Assembly: GCA_002083475.1 (NCBI GenBank)
Contig: LWDI01000051.1
Coordinates: forward strand, 1-8,337
Length of the DNA: 8,337 nucleotides
From: Proteobacteria bacterium SG_bin5
GTDB taxonomy: Bacteria; Pseudomonadota; Alphaproteobacteria; Sphingomonadales; Sphingomonadaceae
Reading direction: 5' to 3'
The notes under the pieces are model-generated. The model saw only the letters and a list, made by a program, of their open reading frames with translations, ran no database searches and was not told the origin of the DNA. The position numbers and the translations under genes are program-made. This document shows, piece by piece, positions 1 to 6,461 of the stretch; position 1 is the first letter of the stretch; every line of letters starts with the position of its first letter.

Positions 1-264
1 CGGCGGCGGGGGTGGCGGGGGAGGCGGCGGCGGTGGGGATGGTGCCACCGTCGCCCCGGCTTCGTCCCCCGCCAGCGGCGCCGTGCGCGCCGTGTCCGCC
101 GCTTCGTCCCCCGGCGGAACCGCGTCCCCGCGCCGCGCGCGCAGCTCGTCGACCGCGCCGCTCAGCTCCAGCAGCCGCTCGGCCATCCGCCGCTGACTCT
201 TGCCGAGATTTTGGACCATGGCCCAAAGGACGAGCACGGCCAGCGTCAAGATGAACGTCATCAT
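1..264 (-). CDS. Partial membrane-anchored protein, DUF2339-like N-terminus
   Basis: The reading frame is open from an ATG pair at 264/261 to the window edge, so only the first 88 residues are visible and the C-terminus is missing. A GGGGAG ribosome binding site lies a few bases upstream of the start. The protein begins MMTFILTLAVLVLWAMVQNL, a single hydrophobic membrane segment. A charged helix follows (about residues 21-46, with KSQRRMAERLLEL and VDELRARR) that could form a coiled coil. Next comes an Ala/Asp/Glu-rich low-complexity linker, then at least twelve consecutive prolines at the edge. Known multi-spanning DUF2339 proteins of sphingomonads begin with this kind of anchor, coiled coil and proline linker, so I infer that family; any anchored protein with a proline linker would also fit. 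It lies 67 bp downstream of the acyltransferase gene on the same strand and could be read through from it. The gene is convincing; the family name is tentative. Confidence 0.65.
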   Translation of the reverse strand, partial: MMTFILTLAVLVLWAMVQNLGKSQRRMAERLLELSGAVDELRARRGDAVPPGDEAADTARTAPLAGDEAGATVAPSPPPPPPPPPPPP

Positions 265-331
265 GCCATCACTCCCCAGTCGGCGGCGGACGGGTTGAAC
301 GTACGGAACGCGCCAGCGCGCGCGGGCGGCC

Positions 332-3300
332 CTAGGCCGCGCGCGCCGCCGGTCGCGTCGCGTCGGCGGTCATCGTCACATAATCGAGCTTGCCGGTGCC
401 GAGCACGGGGAGCGCGCTCACCACCCGCACTTCGGCGGGCAGCGCGATCTCGGCGACGCCATTGCCGCGCGCCCACACTTGCAGCGCGGCGAGCGAGGCG
501 CCGACCTGCGTGGTGAACATCACCAACTGCTCGCCCTTGCGCGGATCGGGCCGGCTGACGACCGCATGTTCGGCCTCGGGCCAGAGCTTGGCGGCATAGC
601 CTTCGACCGCCGGCAGCGAGATCATCTCGCCGCCGATCTTGGCGAAGCGCTTGGCGCGGCCCTTGATCGTGACGAAGCCGCTCGCGTCGATCGTCACGAT
701 GTCGCCGGTGTCGTGCCAGCCACCCTCGGGGGCTTCGAGCACGCCGGGGTTAGTGGCGCGCAAATAGCCCGCCATCACATTGGGGCCGCGCACGAACAGC
801 CGCCCGCCTTCCTCGATCCCCGGCACCGGCTCGAGCCGCAGCTCGACCCCGGGCAAGGGCCGCCCGACCGAGCCCGCCTTGAAGTGCATCGGCGTGTTGA
901 CCGCGATCACCGGCGCGCATTCGGTCGCGCCATAGCCTTCGAACAGGCGGACGCCGAACTTGTCAGACCAGATCCGCCGCGTCTCGTCGCGCACCCGCTC
1001 GGCGCCCGCGAAGACATAGCGCAGCGCGTAGAAATCATAGCCATGCCCCATCCGCGCATAGCCCGACAGGAACGTATCGGTGCCGAACAGGATCGTCGCA
1101 TTGGCGTCATAAGCGAGCGCCGGGATGATGCGGTAATGGAGCGGCGAGGGATAAAGCAACGTCCGCACCCCGCTCAGCACCGGCACCAAGGTCCCGCCGG
1201 TCAGCCCGAAGCTGTGGAACACCGGCAGCGCGTTGAGCACGACGTCGCTCGAATTGAAATCGATCCGCGCGGTCAACTGCTGGCAGTTCGCCAGCAGATT
1301 GCGATGAGTGAGCACCACGCCCTTGGGCAGGCCTTCGGAGCCGCTGGTGAAGAGGATCACCGCCGGATCGTCGGCGCGGATGCCGAGCTTGGCGTGCGCC
1401 CGCGCCGCGCCTCCGCTCGTGATCGCCGCGCGCAGCTTCATCACCGGGGTGATGCCGGCGGCGAGGTCTTCGAGGTAGACGATCGTCCGCCCCTTGGCCG
1501 CGAGCGCTTCGATCACGGCCCCCAGCTTGCCCTGCTCGACGAAAGCGCGCGCGGTAACGATCAGCTTCACCTGCGCCGCGGTGCAAGCGGCGTCGAGATT
1601 GGCTTGGCCGGCGGTGAAGTTGAGCATCGCCGGCACCCGCCCGTGGCGCTGCAGCGCGAAGAAGGCGACGACGGTGGCGTTCAGATTGGGGAGCAACAGC
1701 CCCACCGCCTCCCCCCGCGCGGTGCGCGCGGCGAGCGGTTCGCCGAGCAGATCAGTGCCGATCAGCAGTTTGCCATAGGAGAGCGGATCGCGCTTCACAT
1801 CCTCCAGCACCTTGAAGCCGCGGCCATGAACATGGGCCGCATCGACCAGCGCCTGGAACAGAGTGCGATCGGTGTTCGAGGTGGCGAACATCATCCCCGC
1901 CATCTCGTCATACAGCCGCTGGCCGGCGATCTGGCGCCGCGCGCGCGCGGTCATCTCGCCCACCACCTCGATCGTGCGCGGCGGGAGCACGGTGAGCGTG
2001 ATCTTGGGGAAAGCCCGCGTCCGCAGCTTGCCTTTCAGCATCGAAAAGCCGCTGAACTGCGCGCCATCGATCCGCACCGGGATCAGCGGCGCGCCGGCCT
2101 TGCTCGCGACCATGCCGGGGCCGTCGAAAATCTTCATCAGCGCGCCCGTCTCGGTGATGCGGCCCTCGGGGAAGATCACGAGCGTGCGCCCTTCCTTCAC
2201 CGCGCGCACCATCGCCTTGGTCGCCATCGGGTTGGTCGGATCGACCGGGAAGGCCTCGAACAATTTCATCCCGAGCCGCACCCACCAACGCTGGGCGACG
2301 CGGGCGTGGATCGCGAAGGTCGGCTTGCCCGGCAGGAACGCGCCGAGCAGCACCCCGTCGAGCCAGGAGACATGGTTGACGACGATCACCGCCGGCTGCC
2401 CTTCCGCCGGCAGATGTTCCGCGCCCTTGATCTCGACGCGGTAGAGCAAGGTCAGCAGGGCGCGGATCAACGCCTTGATCACGGTTTCGGGCAGCAGCCA
2501 GCAGCTGATGAGCGCGACCGCGAGCGTCGCGAAGCCGAGCGTGCCGATGATGCCGGGCACTTTCACGCCGATGGCGAGCAGCCCGGTCGTCACCCCGACC
2601 ACCGCGATCGTCGCGCCGGCGTTGATGACATTGGCCGCCGCCAGCACTTGCGAGCGCTCCTCGGGCCGCGCGTAGACCTGGATGATCGCGAACAGCGGCA
2701 CGACGAACATGCCGCCCGAAAAAGCGACCCCCGCCAGGCCGATCAACACGCCCCAGGCGCCCGGGGTCTTCAGGAAATGGCCGATCGAGGCGCCTTGGGT
2801 CCGCACGTCGAACCCGCTCGTCGCGAGCCACAATTCGATGAGGAACGCCGCCATCATCAGCGCGGCGACGGGCACGTAGCGCGCCGAAACCGCGCCGTTC
2901 AGCAGCCGGTTGACGGTGAGCGAACCGGCGGCGACCGAGAGCGAGAAGATCGTGAGGAACAAGGTCACCACTTCCTGGCGCGCGCTCAGGACGCTGGCGA
3001 GCGGCGCGAATTCGGAAACGAGCACCGCGCCGGCGGCGAAGAACCAGGCGATGCCGAGCACCGCGAGCCACACCCCGCGCCCGTTGCGCGCGGTCTTCAA
3101 AATCGCCCAGGTGCCGCGCGCGACGTTCCAATCGAGCCGCTTGGCGGCGCCGTCGGCGGGGGGCGCGGGCGGGATCATCAGGCTCGCGACGAAGCCCGCG
3201 ACCGCGAGCGCCATCGCCACCAGCCCCGCCTCCCACGGCCGGATCACCCCGGCGAGCAATTGTCCGCCCAGGATCGCGACGAACGTGCCCGCCTCGACCA

Positions 3301-3745
3301 GCCCGGTGCCGCCCATGATCTCATGCGCGCCGAGCTGCTGCGGCAGGATGGAATATTTGACCGGTCCGAAGATCGTCGAATGCACTCCCATCAGAAACAA
3401 GGCGACGAGCAACACCGGCACCGAATGCCACCACAGCCCGGCGAGCCCCAGCCCCATGATCGCGATCTCGGCGCCCTTCACCCAGCGGATCACCCGCGCC
3501 TTGTCGATCGTGTCGGCGATCTGGCCGGCGAGCGAGGACAAGAAGAAATAAGGCAGGATGAAGATGCCGGTCGATATCGCCGCCAGCATCTCCGCCTTGT
3601 CGGGCTGGTTCGCGTATATATCGAAATTGGCGAGGAACAGCAGCGCGAATTTCAGCACATTGTCGTTGAAGGCGCCCAGGAACTGCACCACGAACAACGG
3701 CCCGTATCGGCGTTTACCGAGCAACGATAAATCTGGCGCGGACAT
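332..3745 (-). CDS. aas: LplT-PlsC-acyl-ACP synthetase fusion (Aas-type lysophospholipid acyltransferase)
   Basis: This 1137-residue inner-membrane protein has three parts. Residues about 10-425 form an MFS transporter-like domain with many hydrophobic segments (for example VVQFLGAFNDNVLKFALLF near residue 19), resembling the lysophospholipid flippase LplT. Residues about 430-600 form a PlsC/LPLAT acyltransferase with NHVSWLD (HX4D; His458, Asp463) and FPEGR (525-529). Residues about 625-1125 form an AMP-forming acyl activation domain with P-loop ILFTSGSEGLPKG (797-809), GYGATE (937-942), HDTGD (1011-1015) and C-terminal GTGKLDY with likely catalytic Lys1119. In E. coli, LplT and Aas are separate: LplT brings lysophospholipid inward, and Aas activates a fatty acid on ACP and re-acylates the lysolipid. 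Fused forms are known in alphaproteobacteria, so the fusion is not new. All motifs look intact. The start is fixed by AGGGAGGG at 3753-3760, seven bases upstream. It is divergent from the TetR gene and shares an operator-bearing intergenic region with it, suggesting common control. The exact acyl acceptor is not shown by sequence. Confidence 0.92.
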   Translation of the reverse strand: MSAPDLSLLGKRRYGPLFVVQFLGAFNDNVLKFALLFLANFDIYANQPDKAEMLAAISTGIFILPYFFLSSLAGQIADTIDKARVIRWVKGAEIAIMGLGLAGLWWHSVPVLLVALFLMGVHSTIFGPVKYSILPQQLGAHEIMGGTGLVEAGTFVAILGGQLLAGVIRPWEAGLVAMALAVAGFVASLMIPPAPPADGAAKRLDWNVARGTWAILKTARNGRGVWLAVLGIAWFFAAGAVLVSEFAPLASVLSARQEVVTLFLTIFSLSVAAGSLTVNRLLNGAVSARYVPVAALMMAAFLIELWLATSGFDVRTQGASIGHFLKTPGAWGVLIGLAGVAFSGGMFVVPLFAIIQVYARPEERSQVLAAANVINAGATIAVVGVTTGLLAIGVKVPGIIGTLGFATLAVALISCWLLPETVIKALIRALLTLLYRVEIKGAEHLPAEGQPAVIVVNHVSWLDGVLLGAFLPGKPTFAIHARVAQRWWVRLGMKLFEAFPVDPTNPMATKAMVRAVKEGRTLVIFPEGRITETGALMKIFDGPGMVASKAGAPLIPVRIDGAQFSGFSMLKGKLRTRAFPKITLTVLPPRTIEVVGEMTARARRQIAGQRLYDEMAGMMFATSNTDRTLFQALVDAAHVHGRGFKVLEDVKRDPLSYGKLLIGTDLLGEPLAARTARGEAVGLLLPNLNATVVAFFALQRHGRVPAMLNFTAGQANLDAACTAAQVKLIVTARAFVEQGKLGAVIEALAAKGRTIVYLEDLAAGITPVMKLRAAITSGGAARAHAKLGIRADDPAVILFTSGSEGLPKGVVLTHRNLLANCQQLTARIDFNSSDVVLNALPVFHSFGLTGGTLVPVLSGVRTLLYPSPLHYRIIPALAYDANATILFGTDTFLSGYARMGHGYDFYALRYVFAGAERVRDETRRIWSDKFGVRLFEGYGATECAPVIAVNTPMHFKAGSVGRPLPGVELRLEPVPGIEEGGRLFVRGPNVMAGYLRATNPGVLEAPEGGWHDTGDIVTIDASGFVTIKGRAKRFAKIGGEMISLPAVEGYAAKLWPEAEHAVVSRPDPRKGEQLVMFTTQVGASLAALQVWARGNGVAEIALPAEVRVVSALPVLGTGKLDYVTMTADATRPAARAA

Positions 3746-3836
3746 GCTCTAACCCTCCCTGATCGAGTTCATCATGCCAAACGACCGGCAAGATTGCGTT
3801 AATGCTAGCTGGCGGGCGCTTGGTCGAACGCGACTC

Positions 3837-3865
3837 GCAATAGCCGATAATTGAACATCGTTCAA
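3837..3865 (-). promoter_or_regulatory. Candidate sigma70-like promoter for the acyltransferase fusion
   Basis: On the minus strand a TTGAAC hexamer (3865-3860) is followed, after 17 bases, by TATTGC (3842-3837). This is a plausible -35/-10 pair about 90 bp upstream of the acyltransferase start. The -35 hexamer lies inside the perfect inverted repeat at 3850-3866, so a protein bound there would block the promoter. The -10 match is imperfect and alphaproteobacterial promoters are variable, so this is a prediction from spacing and hexamer match only. Confidence 0.4.
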
Positions 3866-3866
3866 T
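3850..3866. promoter_or_regulatory. Operator A, perfect 17-bp inverted repeat
   Basis: ATTGAAC-ATC-GTTCAAT has two perfectly complementary 7-bp arms around a 3-bp centre. The site lies in an AT-rich island between the divergent acyltransferase and TetR genes, which is typical of a TetR-family operator. It shares its left arm and centre with operator C, upstream of the downstream operon. Binding by the adjacent TetR protein is inferred from position, symmetry and recurrence. Confidence 0.7.
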
Positions 3867-3872
3867 ATAAAA

Positions 3873-3889
3873 ATTGGACAGCGCTCATT
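3873..3889. promoter_or_regulatory. Operator B, degenerate copy of the same repeat
   Basis: ATTGGAC-AGC-GCTCATT is an imperfect inverted repeat of the same 7-3-7 design as operator A, centred 23 bp from it, or about two helical turns. It shares the core ACAGCGCTCA with operator D. It lies 21 bp before the TetR start codon, so occupancy would probably repress the regulator's own gene. Confidence 0.55.
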
Positions 3890-3910
3890 TAATCCGCTAG
3901 GCGGCGGGGG

Positions 3911-4534
3911 ATGGGACGACGCTCCGATCACAGCCGGGAAGAATTGCGCGCGCTGATGCTGCGCGCGGCGCATGAACACCTCGCCGAAGTCGGCTTCGCG
4001 CGCTTTTCCGCGCGCGAGGTCGCCAAGCGCGTCGGCTATTCGATCGGCAGCGTTTACAATGTGTTCGGCTCGCTCGACGCGCTGATGCTGGCGGTGAACA
4101 CGCGCACGTTCACTGAGTGGGTCGCGCATCTGGAAGCCGCGCTCGCGGCGAGCGGCGACGATCGGATCAAGGCGCTGGTCGAGGGCTATTTCAGCTTCGC
4201 CGAGGCGCATCCCAATCTCTGGATGGCGATTTACGATCACCGCCTGCCCCCCGACATGGCGGTGCCCGAGGCCGATGCGGGCGAGCGCGCTGCGCTCACC
4301 GGCTTGGTCGAGGGCGAGGTCGCCGCCTTCCTCGGCCGCCCGCGCGACGCGGTGACCGAACGGCTCAACCGCTCGCTGATCGCGATCGTCCACGGCCATT
4401 GCAGCTTCGCGCTCACCGGCAGCTTCGCGCTGCTCGGCGAAAGCGACGCCGTGGGCCTGGCGCTCGCGCGCGTGCGCGAAGTGCTGAACGCCTGGCGAAC
4501 CCCTGGCGCGCGGCTCGCGGAGGGAGACCCTTGA
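3911..4534 (+). CDS. TetR/AcrR-family transcriptional regulator (WHG-type C-terminal domain likely)
   Basis: This 207-residue protein has the usual TetR size. Residues about 8-60 form the DNA-binding domain: helix 1 (EELRALMLRAAHEHLAEVGF), then SAREVAKRVGYSIGSVYNVFGSLDAL, the helix-turn-helix ending in the usual Y-x-x-F-x-x-x-x-x-L signature. The ligand-binding half contains FAEAHPNLWMAIYDHRLP and IVHGHCSFALTG; the VHG motif suggests the WHG (TetR_C_13-like) class. The ATG at 3911 is the first start codon after an in-frame stop at 3890 and is needed for a full helix 1. A G-rich stretch sits directly against it with no well-spaced ribosome binding site, so translation initiation may be weak. 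It is divergent from the acyltransferase fusion and 112 bp upstream of the FabH-like operon; both flanks carry matching inverted repeats. Its proposed role is repressor of all three units. The ligand is unknown; an acyl-CoA or fatty acid is plausible from context alone. Confidence 0.92.
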   Translation: MGRRSDHSREELRALMLRAAHEHLAEVGFARFSAREVAKRVGYSIGSVYNVFGSLDALMLAVNTRTFTEWVAHLEAALAASGDDRIKALVEGYFSFAEAHPNLWMAIYDHRLPPDMAVPEADAGERAALTGLVEGEVAAFLGRPRDAVTERLNRSLIAIVHGHCSFALTGSFALLGESDAVGLALARVREVLNAWRTPGARLAEGDP

Positions 4535-4555
4535 AGCAGCGGTTAACCATCAAAA

Positions 4556-4572
4556 ATTGAACATCGCATAAT
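4556..4572. promoter_or_regulatory. Operator C, half-conserved copy upstream of the FabH-like operon
   Basis: ATTGAAC-ATC-GCATAAT has a left arm and centre identical to operator A (ATTGAACATCG) but a degraded right arm. Alone it would be a weak call. Its value comes from position: it precedes operator D at a 22-bp centre-to-centre distance, almost the same layout as A and B. It lies in the AT-rich gap between the TetR gene and the three-gene operon. Confidence 0.5.
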
Positions 4573-4577
4573 TCTAT

Positions 4578-4594
4578 ATTGAACAGCGCTCAAT
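4578..4594. promoter_or_regulatory. Operator D, near-perfect 17-bp inverted repeat before the FabH-like operon
   Basis: ATTGAAC-AGC-GCTCAAT has arms that pair at six of seven positions around a 3-bp centre. It shares ACAGCGCTCA with operator B. It lies 52 bp upstream of the FabH-like start codon, where a repressor could block the promoter. I could not place a convincing -35/-10 pair here, so the exact promoter of the operon is left open. Confidence 0.65.
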
Positions 4595-4646
4595 ACCCTG
4601 TCACCTAGCTCCCGTTGGCGCGACTCGCGCCTTAGGGAGGGAGTGT

Positions 4647-5780
4647 ATGGACAAGGTGTTCATCACGGCGACGGGCCAATTCCTGCCCGGCCCGCCGGTG
4701 CCGAACGAGGCGATGATCGATTACATCGGTCGCTTGTCGCCCGCCGCCGAGCGGCTGGGCCGGCTGACGCTGCGCCAGAACCGCATCAAGACGCGCCATT
4801 ATGCGATCCGCCCCGATGGCGGCAGCGATTGGACCCTGGCGACGCTCGCGGGCGCCGCGGTGCGATCGGTGCTCGCCACCGCCGAGATCGACCCGCGCGC
4901 GATCGGCTTCCTCGCCAGCGCCACCACGCAGAACGATCTCATGGTCCCCGGGCTCGCGAGCGGCGCGCATGCCGCCGCCGGTCTGCCGCCGATGGAAATC
5001 GCCAGCCTGCAAAGCGTGTGCGCCAGTTCGATGATGGCGCTCAAAGCCGCCGCGCTCCAGGTTGCCGCCGGCGAGCATCGCGCCGCGCTCGCGGTGGGCG
5101 CCGAATTTTCCAGCCGCTATTTCCGCCCCGGCTTCTACCAGGGCACCGAGACGCTGGGCGACGACGGCACGCTGCCCGGCGACGCCGAATTCCTCCGCTG
5201 GACCTTGTCGGACGGCGCCGCCGGGCTGTTGATCGAGGACCGTCCCGCCGCGCGCGGCTTGTCGCTGCGCATCGATTGGATTTCGCTCCGCTCCTTCGCG
5301 GATCGTTTTCCGCCGTGCATGACGGGCGGCGGCGCGCGCGACGCGGCGGGCATGATGACCCCGTGGAGCCTGTTCGGCGATATCCACGCCGCCGCCGCCG
5401 CCGGCGCGTTCCAGCTGCGCCAGGACGTCGATCTGCTCCACCGCATGCTGCCGGTGTGGCTCGGTGAGTTCATGCGGCTGGTGGACACGGGCCAAATCGA
5501 GCCGGCGCGGGTCGACCATTTCCTCTGCCATTTCTCGGCGCATTCGCTGCGCGAGGAAATGGCGCGGCTCGCCACCAAAGCGGGCTGCATGATCCCCGAG
5601 GAACGCTGGTTCACCAATATCTATGAAAAGGGCAATGTCGGCGCGGCCTCGATCTTCCTGCTGCTCGACGATCTGCGGCGCTCGGGCAAGCTCGCGCCGG
5701 GCGAACGCATCCTGCTCGCCGTGCCCGAAAGCGGACAATGCATCATGGCCTATGCCGGCCTCACCGTCGTGGAGGGATGA
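4647..5780 (+). CDS. FabH-like beta-ketoacyl synthase III family condensing enzyme
   Basis: This 377-residue thiolase-fold protein has the complete KAS III triad: Cys125 in SLQSVCASSMMAL, His295 in DHFLCHFSAHSLRE and Asn330 in KGNVGAASIFLLLDD. Enzymes of this family load an acyl group onto the cysteine and condense it with a malonyl- or acyl-thioester by decarboxylative or non-decarboxylative Claisen chemistry. It is longer than housekeeping FabH (about 320 residues), with extra sequence between residues about 155 and 270, and it lacks the usual HQAN wording around the histidine. I therefore infer a specialised-lipid or secondary-metabolism role rather than core fatty acid initiation; OleA-like chemistry is one possibility. 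The start is supported by AGGGAGG six bases upstream. It is first in a three-gene operon and lies behind operators C and D. Its stop overlaps the ribosome binding site region of the next gene and the gap is 3 nt, so translation is probably coupled. Substrate and product cannot be read from the sequence. Confidence 0.88.
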   Translation: MDKVFITATGQFLPGPPVPNEAMIDYIGRLSPAAERLGRLTLRQNRIKTRHYAIRPDGGSDWTLATLAGAAVRSVLATAEIDPRAIGFLASATTQNDLMVPGLASGAHAAAGLPPMEIASLQSVCASSMMALKAAALQVAAGEHRAALAVGAEFSSRYFRPGFYQGTETLGDDGTLPGDAEFLRWTLSDGAAGLLIEDRPAARGLSLRIDWISLRSFADRFPPCMTGGGARDAAGMMTPWSLFGDIHAAAAAGAFQLRQDVDLLHRMLPVWLGEFMRLVDTGQIEPARVDHFLCHFSAHSLREEMARLATKAGCMIPEERWFTNIYEKGNVGAASIFLLLDDLRRSGKLAPGERILLAVPESGQCIMAYAGLTVVEG

Positions 5781-5783
5781 CCG

Positions 5784-6461
5784 ATGACTGCCACAAGCAC
5801 CCCCGTCGAAGCCGCGCAGCGCGGCCTCGCGCAAGTCTGGATCGATTTCGAAAGCGCGCTGTCGCAAGTGCCGATCGTCGCGCGGCTGCTCGCCGGGCGG
5901 CTGCGGCTGGAAGATTATCAGCGCCTGCTCGTCAATCTGCGCCAGCAAGTGATCGAGGGCAGCCGTTGGATCAGCCGCGCCGCCTCCAACCTATCCCCGG
6001 CGCATGAGGAACTGCGCGCGCTGTTCGTGCGGCACGCGGTCGCCGAACATCGCGACTTTCGCTTGCTCGAGCGCAATTACGTCGCCTGCGGCGGCGCCCT
6101 CGACGTGATCCAGAGCGCGCCCAAGAATATCGGCTCGGAGGCGCTGTCCGCCTTCATGTATCACAGCGCGTCGCGCCCCGATCCGATCGGGCTGCTCGGC
6201 GCGATGTTCGTCATCGAGGGGCTCGGCGAGCGGCTGGCGACGGCCTGGGCGGCGCGGATCCAGGAGCAATTGGGGCTCGACGATGCCGCCCTCACCTTCT
6301 TGCGCTATCACGGCGAGCATGACGGCGACCATCTCGACATGTTCGACCGCGCGCTGGCGCTCGGCGTGACCGATCGCGCCCGCGCCGACGACGTGGTTCG
6401 CCACGCCAAGATCGTCGCGCGGCTTTATCGGCTGCAATTGGAGGAGCTGGACAATGTCTGA
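5784..6461 (+). CDS. Heme-oxygenase-fold diiron oxidase-like protein (iron-containing redox enzyme family)
   Basis: This 225-residue, mostly helical protein has no signal peptide or membrane segment, so it is probably cytoplasmic. The C-terminal motif RYHGEHDGDHLDMF (from residue 175) gives His176-x3-Asp180-x2-His183, the last three metal ligands of heme-oxygenase-like diiron proteins such as CADD. VIEGLGERLA supplies Glu145, EGSRW supplies Glu58, and the AEHRD stretch (Glu88/His89) offers the remaining ligand candidates. Members of this superfamily use iron and O2 for varied chemistry, including fatty acid to terminal alkene conversion (UndA), N-oxygenation and carbon cleavage; TenA and true heme oxygenases share the fold but not the ligand set. 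The start codon follows GGAGGGA with six bases between, inside the end of the preceding gene. Its last eight bases overlap the next gene. Operon position suggests it oxidises the product of the condensing enzyme or a related acyl chain, which is inference. Which of Glu88 or His89 binds metal is unclear. Confidence 0.8.
   Translation: MTATSTPVEAAQRGLAQVWIDFESALSQVPIVARLLAGRLRLEDYQRLLVNLRQQVIEGSRWISRAASNLSPAHEELRALFVRHAVAEHRDFRLLERNYVACGGALDVIQSAPKNIGSEALSAFMYHSASRPDPIGLLGAMFVIEGLGERLATAWAARIQEQLGLDDAALTFLRYHGEHDGDHLDMFDRALALGVTDRARADDVVRHAKIVARLYRLQLEELDNV

Noticed and set aside
310..350. GC-rich inverted repeat (GGCC-CTA-GGCC core) over the stop codon of the acyltransferase fusion as a terminator
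   Set aside because: The arms beyond the 4-bp core pair poorly, and no T-run follows on the minus strand, so it does not meet the criteria for an intrinsic terminator.
479..3730. A 1083-codon open frame on the plus strand, opposite the acyltransferase fusion
   Set aside because: Its translation is rich in Arg, His, Gln, Glu and Asp with no recognisable domain, which is typical of the antisense frame of a GC-rich gene. The minus-strand frame has complete MFS, PlsC and AMP-binding motifs.
4632..5948. A 438-codon open frame on the minus strand across the FabH-like and oxidase genes
   Set aside because: It spans two real genes, has low-complexity Arg/Gly/Ala composition and no domain, and has no plausible promoter or partner. 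It is an antisense shadow.
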